Below are positions 1 through 12,000 of a stretch of 64,000 bases of DNA, piece by piece. Within the stretch, counting starts at the first letter, position 1. Each line of letters starts with the position of its first letter. The notes below the pieces were generated by a model. The model was not told the DNA's origin and did no database searches. It was given only the letters and a program-made list of their open reading frames with translations. The position numbers and the translations under genes are program-made. Source of the stretch: Tetradesmus obliquus (taxonomy: Eukaryota > Chlorophyta > Chlorophyceae > Sphaeropleales > Scenedesmaceae); NCBI GenBank assembly GCA_030272155.1, contig CP126194.1, forward strand, positions 744,001-808,000, in the 5' to 3' direction.

Positions 1-1486
1 CTGAATGGCCACAGCAATGAACGGCCAGCACCTGCTGCAGATGTGGCCGCCGCTGCCGCACGTGCGCAGCTCGTCGTAGTCTGTCATGTCAATATCGATC
101 ACCAGCTCACGCTGCACAGGCTTGAAGTCTGCAGGTGGGCGTGCATGTGTGGCAGGACAGAGAATGAGACAGCACGCAGGGCAGAGCCACAGGCAGCAAC
201 AGGGCAATGCAGGATAGGAGGGCACATTGCAAACATGCATGACAAGTGTTGCCCAGCGTATCAACCACGGCGGTTGCTGCCACATGCACAGTGGCACGCA
301 CATACTACAGCTGCGCTGACATGCAGCTTGCTGTGTGCCAGCACATCACCCACACAGTGCAGCTGCTGCACCTGCTGCAGCTGTTACCCGCTCACCCTTT
401 GCGTACTTGGCGCGCTGCCTGGGGTCGTGCGTATACACAGGCCCGATGTCAATCTTGCTGGGCACCTTGCGCGCCAGATCTGTGGCCAGATCAGTCCAGG
501 ACTGCATAGGGACAGCATCAACAGATACATGGGTGACTGACATGCTGCGGCAGGCAGTGCACAATGATAGACGGAGCCTCAAGCACCAGAATAAGGGCAG
601 GCACATACAAGCACAACATACACACAGAACAGTCGCGTAGCAATGCAGCAAACAGAGGCATGAAGTGTCCATCGGAAGGGCTGCGGCCTCTACCTTGTAG
701 GACTGGTAGCGCACAAAGATGTCTCCCTCCAGCGTGAAGCACAGCTCGCGCCTGCTGCTGAAGCTGCCGTCAGCCGCAGCGTGGCTGCTGTCTGCAGCGC
801 AGCAACAACAGCAATGGATGCCCATCTAATCAGCGCTGCCGCTTGCTTGGCTGCTGCTGTTGTTGCACTTGCACGAAACCAGTGCGTCAGGAACCTAACA
901 GGTCGCCAGGTGCAAGCAGCAGCATGCACATGCTGCTGGCGTGGCATGATGCATACTAAGGAGCCATGATCCTGTAGCTGCTGACATGCACTGCTGCCGC
1001 ATGCCCCTGCTGATGCTGATCAGTGTGCAGCTGCTGTTGCTCCTGCTGTCCGCGCACTGCTGGCTTGGCTACGCACCATTGCCATAGCACAGCCACTTGA
1101 ACATCTGCTGCACAGGGAACAGCCTCTCTGCACAGCAGCAAAGACAGCACGGACGGGTACCAATGAGGCAAAGCATGCTATGTACAACTGCACATGTCAA
1201 TTGTGCAGCCATTGTTTGACCTGGAAACACACTCCTGCACGTGTGCATTATGCAAGCATCATGCAGCTCGCGCTGTGTTCTATTCAAGTCGTGCAACCAT
1301 CAGCATGCATCTGCAATCAGCCAGATGCTACTCACTGTAGTACTGTGTCATCAGGAAGCGCATGGAGGGGCCAGTCTGTTGTTGCTGCTCTGGTGCTGCT
1401 GCATCCTTTTGTTGCACTGCATCGTCCACTGCAGGTGCAACCGCAGAGCAGGATGTTGGCCAGCACAAAGGCAGGCTGTGCAGCAT
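1..1486 (-). CDS. PRI1: DNA primase small (catalytic) subunit, 5' part; 3' end outside the window
   Basis: Primase small subunit makes the RNA primers for DNA polymerase alpha in the nucleus. Five minus-strand exons fit in phase: 1486-1336, 1127-1077, 791-694, 501-396 and 128-1 (continues off the left edge). They give YYKRLFPVQQMFKWL, then RRELCFTLEGDIFVRYQSYK, then KIDIGPVYTHDP, then RELVIDIDMTDYDELR followed by a Cys-rich HICSRCW segment. Order and spacing match eukaryotic PRIM1; the DIDMTDYD block carries catalytic metal-binding aspartates, and the Cys cluster corresponds to the zinc motif. All introns are GT-AG (one donor is GTGCGT). The start is the least certain point: ATG at 1486 gives a short Gln-rich leader before MRFLMTQYY, and an internal Met closer to that motif could be used. 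It is divergent from the endopeptidase gene. Very confident identity; exon 1 boundary moderately sure. Confidence 0.93.
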
Positions 1487-2213
1487 GTACGGCAACACAG
1501 CATAAGAGCTTTTATCTGCGGCTCATATCACACAAAAGCTGAAGCATGCTCGTTCCTTGAGCATGGTACACAGCACACTTGCCTGCCATTGGCTCTGCAC
1601 CTTCTGCTGCCTGATGCTCTGTTTTGGCCCGCTTAGCATCTGCAAGCCACAAGCGTATGTTTCAAGACCCATTGTTGAAGAATCTTACGGCTACTTGCAG
1701 TTCAATCAGCACACCTTGCCGCTCTGTGGCTGTCTCCATGCTGCTGATTTCAAGCAGGTGTTGCTGGTGTTGCCGTGATGGAACAGCGTGACGCCGAACC
1801 CAGTCACCAAAGGCACAAACAGTCAAGTTCACAAACAACTCAAAAGGAATTGAATCGCGCACAACTGCTGGATCGTCACGAGCGAGACAGGACGTTTGGT
1901 GCCAACTGAAAGCAGCGATCCACAGACACCAAAGCACGATGCATAGTATCACTACAGCATCTAAGTTACATTCGAAGCTGCTGGCCTGCATCCATCGTTC
2001 CATACAAAATGGCGGGCCAACTTGAAATGTAGAACCTCGAGTCCCAGACACACGAGCATGTGACAGCTGTGGAGGCCAATGATCGGTTCCAACTCATGTT
2101 TCGCGCTGCACTAAGCATCTTGCGAATCCCAAAGCTCGGCTGTTTTGACGTGGCGTTGTTGCATGCACACTGCATGTAGGCTTTGGGGTCGTTTATCTGT
2201 TGCTGCAACCACA
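1487..2213. promoter_or_regulatory. Divergent intergenic region between primase and endopeptidase genes
   Basis: About 730 bases separate the inferred starts of two divergent genes, so both promoters and 5'UTRs should lie here. The stretch is less GC-rich and has fewer CTG triplets than the genes. I see no convincing TATA box or conserved element and no recognisable coding segment on either strand. Confidence 0.4.
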
Positions 2214-3695
2214 ATGAAGTGTTTCAGATCGCAATGTAGGACGTCAAGCAGTGGACACACCCTAGTGACCCCAACGTCCTTCCGGCCACACAGCAGTAGA
2301 GGCTTGCAGTCTCATGTAGCACGGCACAGGCAGCAAGCAGCCTTCACAAGCGTGAGATCGGATGCATTGGCGCTTGGCAGGAGGCAGATGCTGCTGGTCA
2401 TGGCCAGTACTGCATCGCAGCAGCAAGTTGGTGAGCTGGAGATGAGGTGGTGCAGTACAATTTGGGCCAGCAAAGCTAGCAAAGCCCCATACTTCAGGCA
2501 ATGATTACATCATATTGCTCACGGCTATTATCAAGTTGCTGTTGCCTGTCAGATGGCATGTAGCACAGCAGCCTCATGCTGTTACCAATCATTGAAAGGT
2601 ACACTGATTGCTGCAGCCGTCTGCAGGGCAGCGGCCGCATGGTTTGTTGCAGCCAAACAGCACCTCACATATGATGCAGATGCAAATTCTGCATCACTGC
2701 TGGGCAGTTAGCTGCAGCCAAGTGACGCTGCATTGATTGAACTGCGGCCTCAGCTAGGAACTCCCGTGGTTACTACTCCTGCCGCTGTGCTGCTGCTTGC
2801 AGCTGGGCTGGCCACGGCAGCTGGCAACGGCAAAGCAGCAGCAGCCCCCGTGCAGGATGCAGCAGCAGCAGCACAACCAGCAGCTGGCTACAAGGAGCCG
2901 CCAAAGGAGATCTTGGACATTGTGGATGCACCTCCACAGCCAGGGCTCACCTTCTCACCTGACAGGTCAAAGGTGGGAATGCTCGCAGGACAGCAGCAGT
3001 GTGCTTTGCAGGACAGCAGCACGGCGCTATCATGACAGCAGCGTGTTTCCTGCACTACAGTAATGCACATGCTTGCAGGATGGCCAGGTGTAGCTTTGCA
3101 GGAAAGCACTGCAGCTGCTTGCAGGACGGCAGAGTGTGTGCGTACAGGGGAGCAATGGTTTTGTTCGGAGGAAGCTACCACGTGTTGCATGCATGCAGCT
3201 TCTCTGCTTTGATGTCAAGTGGTAGGCAACATGCTTCGGCAGTTGAACACTGCCCTCGATTGTGTCACCAGCAGATGTGTTGTGCAACAGCAACTGAGGG
3301 TCTGTCTGTGCTGCACTGTGATGACCGCAGATCTTGCAGCTGTCGCGGCCGCCGTCCCTGCCTCCCATCTTTGACATCTCCCGGCCTGAGCTGAAGCTGG
3401 CAGGTGCGTGTGGGCTGACAGCAGAGCACAGGCAGGCAGGCAGTCAGTGCACGCAGTAGCCAGGCAGGCAGGCAGGCGTCAGGCAGGCATTGCAGGCGGT
3501 GCGCGCAGCAGTCAGTCAGTCAGTTGGTTGGGAAGGCAGCGCGCGCAGGTGCCAGGCAGGCAGGCGGGCAGCAGCAGCATTTACACCCGGGATGGAGGCC
3601 AGCAGTGCACACCGTGCCATGAGCAGTTGTGCTGACGTGCAGGGCGTGCATTGCAGCTGGTAGACGGGGGACTGTGACAGGCATGTAGGGAAAAA

Positions 3696-3731
<36 letters not shown>

Positions 3732-5308
3732 TGTAAAGCCATTCCCCTGCACTATCAAGGCAGATGCCTGCGCTCAACTGGCCCTGTGTCTGCTGCGTCC
3801 TTGCAGGCATCCGCATCGATGCGGAGCAGTTCTCGCGCAGCCGCATGAGCTACTACACGGGGCTCAGCATCGTGCCCTCAGACACACTGGTGCCTGCACC
3901 CCCTGAGGCCATGATGGAGGTCACAGGGTACCCTGCGGGGGCCTGGCTGAACTATGTTACATGGTCGCCGGATGGCACCTACATCGCGTTCACCACGCGC
4001 AGCCCAGGTGGGCCTGGGGCAAGTCTGCTAGCATGCTGCAAGGGCGGGGCTGGGCTAGGCTATGTTGCGGCAGAGATGGGGCAGCTGTAGTTACGGCAAT
4101 TTTGATGATCTGCCCCTGTTAATACGAATCACAGTGCTGCACTGACCTACGCTGCAGTGGGTGGTGCATAGCAACAGCCGCAGCAGGACCTGCTGCAGCG
4201 TTTTTGCTCTGTCAGCAGCTAGAACACCCAGCAGCTTCCACCACTCAAAACATATGTTTTACTTGCACTGTGCTGCGTACTTCCTCCTGCCAGGTGGCCC
4301 TGGCGACCCTCCCCGTGGCCCGCTGCAGCTGTGGCTAGCAGACGCTGCCACAGGCAAGGCGCGGCCCCTGCTGGGCGCCCGCCGACTCAACACAGTCTTC
4401 CACAGCTACAGCTGGCTGGACGACAACACACTTGTGGCAGCGACAGTTCCTGCAGGTTGTAGTGCACCACCCAGCAGGCCACCTGTGCCTGCAGGGCCTC
4501 GCATCCAGGACAACAGCAGCGGGAAGAAGAGCCAGAACCGCACCTGGACTGATCTGCTGAAGGATGAGCATGACGGGGAGGTATTCGAGTACTATGGGAC
4601 GTCGGAGCTGGTGCTGCTGGATGTGCGGCAGGAGAGCAGCGAGGGAGAGGTGATCGCGCCGCCACGCATGTACACAGAGTAAGTGCGGCTTGCCAGCTGT
4701 CTCCGCTGGCCTGGGTTGGCTGCCTGTTCTGCGTGCATGCTGCTGTCTTGGCTGTTTGTGCTGTTCTGCCCATTGGTCTAGTGTATCTGCAACCAGCAGG
4801 TTGCATGCCACGTCGTGTCCTTGAGCAGGGCTAGGTGCACGCCCCGGAGCTGGCACTCTGCAGCCAAATGCACAGCCGCTCAACATAGCATTTCTGTTGC
4901 TGCTGCCTTTCCTGTGCCTTTCCTGCAGGGTGGTGTCCTCCCCTGACAGCCAGTTTGTGCTGGCGTGCTGGCTCAGCAGGCCCTTCAGCACTGCTGTGCC
5001 TGCAGGGCGCTTCCCAGTCACGCTGCAGCTGTGGGACAGGAAGGGCACACCCATCCGCACCATTGCGTCGCTGCCGCTGGCCGAGGACATCCCCATCGCC
5101 TTCAACAGCTGCAGGACAGGTGCGCTTGTGTGTTGTGCAGTGTGCTTTGCAGCTGTCGCGCGTCTGACCGCTTGATACTGCTGCAGCGTCAGTCGGCAGC
5201 TTGGTTTCAAGCGGTGTGCATGTTTGGCATGTGCTTGTTTGTCTGCTGTAATGCAGGTGCTTCGCTGCAGATCCTGCTAAGCACCATATGTGCTGTGATT
5301 TTAACGTG

Positions 5309-5341
<33 letters not shown>

Positions 5342-5995
5342 CAGGCCCTAGGGGCCTGAGCTGGCGTGATGACAAGCCTGCAGAGCTGTGCTGGATTGAG
5401 GCACAGGTGCGCACCATGAGCAGCAGGCAGGATGAGCACCTTGTGCAGGCAGGCTGTGATGCTTGCAGCAGCGTCCCCTTCTGCTGCCAGGCCCGCAATG
5501 TCAGCTGGCTCAGCTAGCATTACTTCCGCGCTTCCGTCTTCTGCATGTGTACTGCACAAGCTGGCTCGGTTGATGTGTGCACACCATTAGCTTGTTGCCT
5601 GGGCTCCATGCTGCGAAGTCTTTGTGATACACTGACCTGTGTGTGCTGCTGATGCTGCCCTGCAGGATGGAGGTGACCCTGATGTTGCAGTGTCACCCCG
5701 CGACATTGTGTACACCCTGGATGCTGCTGCTGCCGCTGCTGCTGCCACCAATGGTGGTGATGAGCTGGCGCCGAGTGTGCTGGCCACCACAGACCTGCGC
5801 TGCGGCGGCGTGTCATGGTGTGACGGTGAGCAGACGGCTGCAGTTGTGGCAACCTTGGTTGCTGGCTGAACCTGCGCAGCAGTTCAGGCATTGAAAAGTG
5901 CAGAGATACATGCACCCTGTCATGTATGTCTCATGTTCTCAGCACAACGTGCCGTAGCCTGCTCAACACGAGCTGTGTTGCTGCCCTGCCTGGCC

Positions 5996-6042
<47 letters not shown>

Positions 6043-9000
6043 CAGATGACCTGGCGCTGCTGTACGAGTCCTGGTGGAAGACGCGCCGCAGCGAACGCTA
6101 GCGTGCTGAACATGTGCTATTGTGCTGCCCATTCTGCTGCTGCTGCTCCTGGTGCTGCTGCAGATGACCTTGCGCTGCTGTACGAGTCCTGGTGGAAGAC
6201 GCGCCGCAGCGTGGTCTACACAATGGCGCCCGGCAGGAGGGAGGAGGGCAAGGCAGTGCTGTTTGACAGGTGCGCCTGCTGCTGGTATACTACAGTGCTA
6301 GAAGAACAATGCGCACGGCACCGCTTCAGCTTGATTGTTGCTTGGTCGATGACAGTTGAAGCCAGCAGAGAGTTGCAAGCAGTTGTGTGCATGCTTGCTT
6401 TCAGCAGCTGCCGAAGGCGTTCGAGGCATGTTGTCTGCTGCTGAACCTGCTCCTGCTCCTGCTGTTGCCTGCCTGCAGGTCCTTTGAGGATGTGTACAGT
6501 GACCCAGGCTCGCCACTCACACGCCGCACCTCATCAGGCAAGTGCAGCTAGTGCATGTGGCACAGTCGCCGCCATTGTGCAAGCAGTTGCTTGTACGTCT
6601 CAGGTGCAGCGGCACGCGTTGGTAACAGCAGCTGCTAGCCTGCACGAGTTGGACCATGTCACGACACAGCTGCTGCCTGTAGCGCTTGTCCTGCAAGCAA
6701 ACACAGCTCCCCTGATGTAATGTCTGCCATCGTATTAGCCGCCTTGACATGCTTTCACTTGTTCCACATTTTGTCAAATGTCCTTCAGGCACCTACATCC
6801 TGGCAAAGGTGGATGGCAAGCGGGAGCTGCTTATGTCTGGCACAGGCGCCTCGCCCGAGGGCAACCGGCCCTTCCTGGACCTGTTTGACCTGGACACCAA
6901 GGAGGCGCGGCGGCTGTGGCAGAGCAGCCCACCTTACCTGGAGAGCGTGGGCGCCATCATGAACGACTTCAACCACGTGAGCTGGCTGCTGTTGCCGTGT
7001 TTCTTGCAGCTGCACCCATGTTGCACACAGTTGAAGGGCTGTTGAAGCTGCGCGCTTCCACGCCAGCCGCGCGGGCCGTGTGTCTACAGCCCCACCGCAG
7101 GTTGCGTGCTGGTCTGTTGATTTTGCTGCTGCCAGCATGGCACTGTGCGCACGCGAGGTTGCTGCGCAGCCTTCCATGCTTAGCTGTTTCTGTTGGAGAT
7201 GCGCATGGCAGGACGTGCACACCGTTGCATAGTTCGTCAGCAGGTCGAAGTTCCAACTGCCCTGCAAACTTGCTTTTTTCAGTTAACCTGCAGGTCGTTG
7301 TTTAATCTGCCACACCCTGCGCGCCTGCTGCTGTCACATGTGTTGCTGCACTGCAGGATGCGCCCGTGAGCTTGGATGGGCTGCAGCTGCTGCTGAGCCG
7401 CGAGTCAGCCAAGGAGCCGCCGCAGACGTACCTCATCAGCTTCAGCGGGCCTGACGCAGCCAGCAGCAGCGAGCAGCGCATCACAGACTTCCCACACCCC
7501 TACCCGCAGGTGCGCATTTGCAGCTGATGGTAGCTGATGTGTATGAGTTGCGAAAACTGTTTTGTATGCATGTCGTCCTGTCAAGAGACCTGGGCTTGCA
7601 CGCGCAGTTCAGCATACTTCTATGTGCACTTCTGTGACAGACACACGCACACGCAGTCACACATGCATGCACTCACACGCGCACATGCACATGCACACGG
7701 CCATGCACGCATGCACTCACGCCAACACTTACAAACGCACACCTGCATGCAATAGAGCGCAAGCGCATATGCATGCGAGTGCGCGTGCGCGTGTGCGACA
7801 CCAACTGATGTGCTTGATCGAGCGTGTTTGGTGAACATTCTATTTGACCTGGGTGGTCCAGCATGCATGGTTGCTGCTGCGAGACTCGTCTGTTGCGTGT
7901 GTGTGACTCATATGATATGCAGTGTTTGCGCAACCATGCACAAGATCAGAGTGGCCGCGCACATGAGGGGTTGTTGCGAGCATGTGCAGGCGCGTGGCAT
8001 TACCTTATGCACAAACACCCACATGCACCCGGTGAAATACGCGTCATTGTTTCATCGGATATCAGCTCACGTGCCTACTGAGTGCGCGCATGTGCAGGCA
8101 CGTTGCATCCTGTTACAGCGGCGGGCGCTCACAAGGTTCCGGTTGCATGCATGTTATCGACATACCCGCTTCTGTGCGTGCTCAACGCGCGTGTGTGCAG
8201 GTGCCTGGCATTTCCTGATACACTCGCTCGCTCGGATGCTTTTAGTTGCATCCGTGAGATTGTTCCATAGCCACGCTTGTGCCACCTTGATGTGCGCGTG
8301 TGCAGGCACATGGCTTTTGTTCCTAGTGCGCGCACGCGCCGGCTGTGTACACATCCACATCATCGTTTCGTCCAGATAGGCCGGCACACGCCCATTGCGT
8401 GCGTGCGCGTGGAGGTGCATGGCATTTCCTCATGCACTGCACACGCGTGGCGCGCGCGCGCCTTCATGCGTTCAATTTCATTTGTGTTGTGTTTCATTAA
8501 GTTAGCCGCACACATGCCTACATCAAGTGATGCGTCAGTGTGCAAAAGCGTTGCACTTTTTCATGCATCCGTGTGCTCTGCTGCGTTTGCTTGCACGCGT
8601 GTCAGTCTTTAGCAAAGACAGTTACGCGTGTGCCGACTTGATGCGCGCGTGTGCACGCGCGTTGCTGTTCTGATGCGTATGCGCACCGACATGCGTGCCG
8701 CAAACATTCACAAGGTTGTTTTGTCAAGGTAGCTGTGCCCGTGGCCACTGTGTGCGCGTGTGCAGCCGCCGCACATTCCCCGATGCGCGCACCCATTGTT
8801 TTGGTTGCATGTGTGTCATGGGTTCAACTATATAGGTGTGCACATGCTTACTTGATGCGCAGGCGCAGGCGCGCGGCATGTTCAGATGCACGCACGCATG
8901 CGTACGTGCCTACATTTGTCTGGCTTTGAGCTTGTCATCGTGATGACCAAGTATGCGTGCGCGTGCTTACTCATCACACGCATCTGCAGGGGCGTGACTT

Positions 9001-12000
9001 TGCCTTATGCTTGCGCATGCCTACATGCGCCTGGTTGCGTGCTTGTCATCGTCATGTCCAGGTAACGGTGCGTGCGCTTACTCGACGCACGCGTTTGCAA
9101 GCGCGTGGCGTTGTCTTATGCTTGCGCGTGCCCACATGCGTGTTGTTATGTGCATATCATCGTTCTGTCAAGACAGCCGCGCGCGTGCCTTTTCAATGCA
9201 CGCGCGTGCAGGTGCGTGGCGTTGTCCCATGCATGCGCATGCTCACATGCGTCTGGTTGTGTGCATGCTATCGTTTTGTTGATAGCTATCGATGTGTGCA
9301 TGTGCAGGCGCATTGCATTGTCACATGCATGTGCATGCCTACATATGCATGCGTTCCGTTGTGTGCGTGTGAAGGACAATCGCGCGCGCGCCTGCTTGAT
9401 GTGCGCGTGTGCAGGCACGTAGCATTTCTGATGCACGCGTGTGCCCACATGCGCCTGGTGGCATGTGTGTCAGTGTTCTACCTAGTCAGCTCTGCATGTG
9501 CAGGTGCACGTGCCTAGGCACGTGCCTACCTAGTGCGCACGGTTGCGGGCGAGGCATTCTCTTGGGCGCGCGTGTGCCCACATGAGTCTGGTTGCTATCG
9601 TCTGCGGTTGTTACATCGAACAGCTGCATAGTTTGTGCAGTGCGTCGCAGTATGGTTGCAGATGCGTGGCGTCCCTCACGGATGCACGCGCACACATGGG
9701 TCCTGCCCGCATGTTGTAGTTATGCCTACAGTTTGCACGCGCGCTAAATACACCTGTGTGCGGCTGTGTTGCAAACCTGCTCATGCGTGTGATGCATGTG
9801 CTTGGATGGGCGGGTCGTTGGTGCGCTGAGAGCTTGAAATGTGTTTGCTGAGTTTGTGTCTGTCAACTCAGGTAACGATTATGAGTGCACGCATGCGCCT
9901 GGTATTGCGCCACAAACGCAAAGAGTGCGTCATCACACAGCCTCCCCGTGCTTGTGCCGTTTTTGAGTGTGTGTGCACCTTGTCTTGCGCTGCTTTGTTG
10001 TCTTGCACTAGGACTTGCTGGCTTTATGTGTGTAGAGTTGCAGCTACCCATTATTGCGCCTACTGACAGCCCTGCGTTGATGCGGAGCACATTGTGTGCT
10101 CTACGTCAACGCAGGGCTGTCAGCAGGCGCAATCGTAGGGTTCCTGCCTCTGTATGTAAGCGGAAGTTTGAGCCGGCACACGTGCTGGGGCAACTCGTAC
10201 TTGCTGGCACTGTTGAGGTCAGTGCTGATGTTGCTGCTGCTGCTGCCTCACACCCAGCCTGCCGCCTCCCCTCTCTCACGTACATGCAGAAGTTGTTGCG
10301 CTTCAGCCGCTGCTGACACTGCTGACGCCACTGCTTTGGTGTCACCCTGCCTCCCCGAACAGCTCAAGGACATGCAGAAGGAGGTGTTCATACTGCTGCG
10401 CGGTTGCTGTTGATGCTGCTGCCTCGTTGCCGCCCGCCACTTCCCCTGCCCAACCCCACCCACCTTCAACAGCTCAAGGACATGCAGTCGAAGAAGCTGC
10501 GCTTCATCCGTTGCTGACACTGCTGCTGTCCCTTCTCTGCTGCTGCCTTGCTAGCTCCCCTTGCCTGCCTTCGACAGCTCAAGGACATGCACAAAAAAGT
10601 GCTGCGCTTCAACCGCTGCTGACACTGCTGCTGTCCCTGCTCTGCTGTTGCCCTGCTACCTCCCCTTGCCTGCCTAAGACAGTTCAAGGACATGCAGAAA
10701 AAGGTGCTGCGCTACAAGCCCTGCTGACACTGCTGCTGTTCCTGCTCTGCTGCTGCCACCTTGGCACCTCTGCTTCCCTTCATGCAACAGCTCAAGGACA
10801 TGCAGAAGGAGGTGCTGCGCTACAAGCGCTCGGATGGCGTGGACCTCACCGGCACCCTGTACCTGCCACCCGGCTACGATGCTGCGCGTGACGGCCCGCT
10901 GCCGACCATCCTGTGGGCGTACCCGCGCGAGTACAAGAGCAAGGTGTGCAGGCTGCACATCTAGCCTTTGCAACAGCGTTTGTAGGCACTGGCTGATGCC
11001 TGTGGTGCATGCGTGCGGGAAAGTCAGCAGGGCTTCTGGCTGATGCGCATGCTTACTAGATGCCAGCGGCGCCCAATGTTATGGCATGTGTGGTGGAGTG
11101 GCTGCGCTGGTGGCAGCCCGGCAGCAGGCACATGTGTACTGCTTGATGCTTTGCACGCCGTGCCAGTTCAGCAAATATCACCCATCGTTTATTTCGTTTG
11201 CGCTTGTGGCTGCAGGAGGCTGCTGGCCAGATGCGCCGCTCCCCGCACCAGTTCTCTGGCATCGGCAGCCTGTCTCCCACGCTGTGGCTGGCGCGCGGCT
11301 ATGCAGTGCTGGACGGCCCCAGCATACCCGTGGTGGCTGAGGGGGATGAGGAGCCCAATGACACCTACGTGGAGCAGCTGACTGCAAGCGCAGAGGCAGC
11401 AGTGAAGGTGCGTGTGTGTGCAATGGTTTGATCAACGCAGCATTGGCGGCCGTGCAGAAGGGCTGCAAGTCTAGTCATCTGCTGTTTCTCCTGTAGTACA
11501 CAAGCTTCTGAACGCAAGGCGCTGGATGGGCCGGTCATGCGCAGCGTACAGATGCGTTGATAGCCTGTGCCACATCGCCTATCGCCTGTGTTGACGCAGA
11601 CAACAGCAGTTGATGATCGTGCTGTTCTTCACGCATTGTTATGCAGGAGCTAGTGTCGCGAGGCGTCACAGACCCTGCCCGTGTGAGCGTGGGCGGCCAC
11701 TCATACGGTGCCTTCATGGCAGGTGCGTCTGCTTGCTGCACAGCAAGCTGTGGCAGCTGCATGTGCTGGTGCTGGCATCGCTGCAGTTGCCCAGTTACGC
11801 TTGCACCTCAACGCCTGCAGTAATGAACTCTGCCCATCAAGTGTGGTAGGTTGGTTCACACGCTGTTCCTGCAATCCCAGCACACCTCAACCCTACCACT
11901 GTTGTTGATACTCATTACATCGTTCGGCGCTGCTCTGCCTGCTTCCACGCTGCAGCCAATCTGTTGGCGCACTGCCCGGAGCTGTTTGCTGCCGGCATCG

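Noticed and set aside
43..540. Plus-strand open frames over the first 800 bases
   Set aside because: They are shadows of the minus-strand primase exons, which carry conserved catalytic motifs.
7810..9517. Long open frames (7810-8379, 8957-9517) rich in Cys, His, Arg, Val
   Set aside because: They arise from a ~108-bp repeat, a multiple of three. They show 36-residue periodicity without family similarity and lie inside an intron whose flanking exons join in frame.
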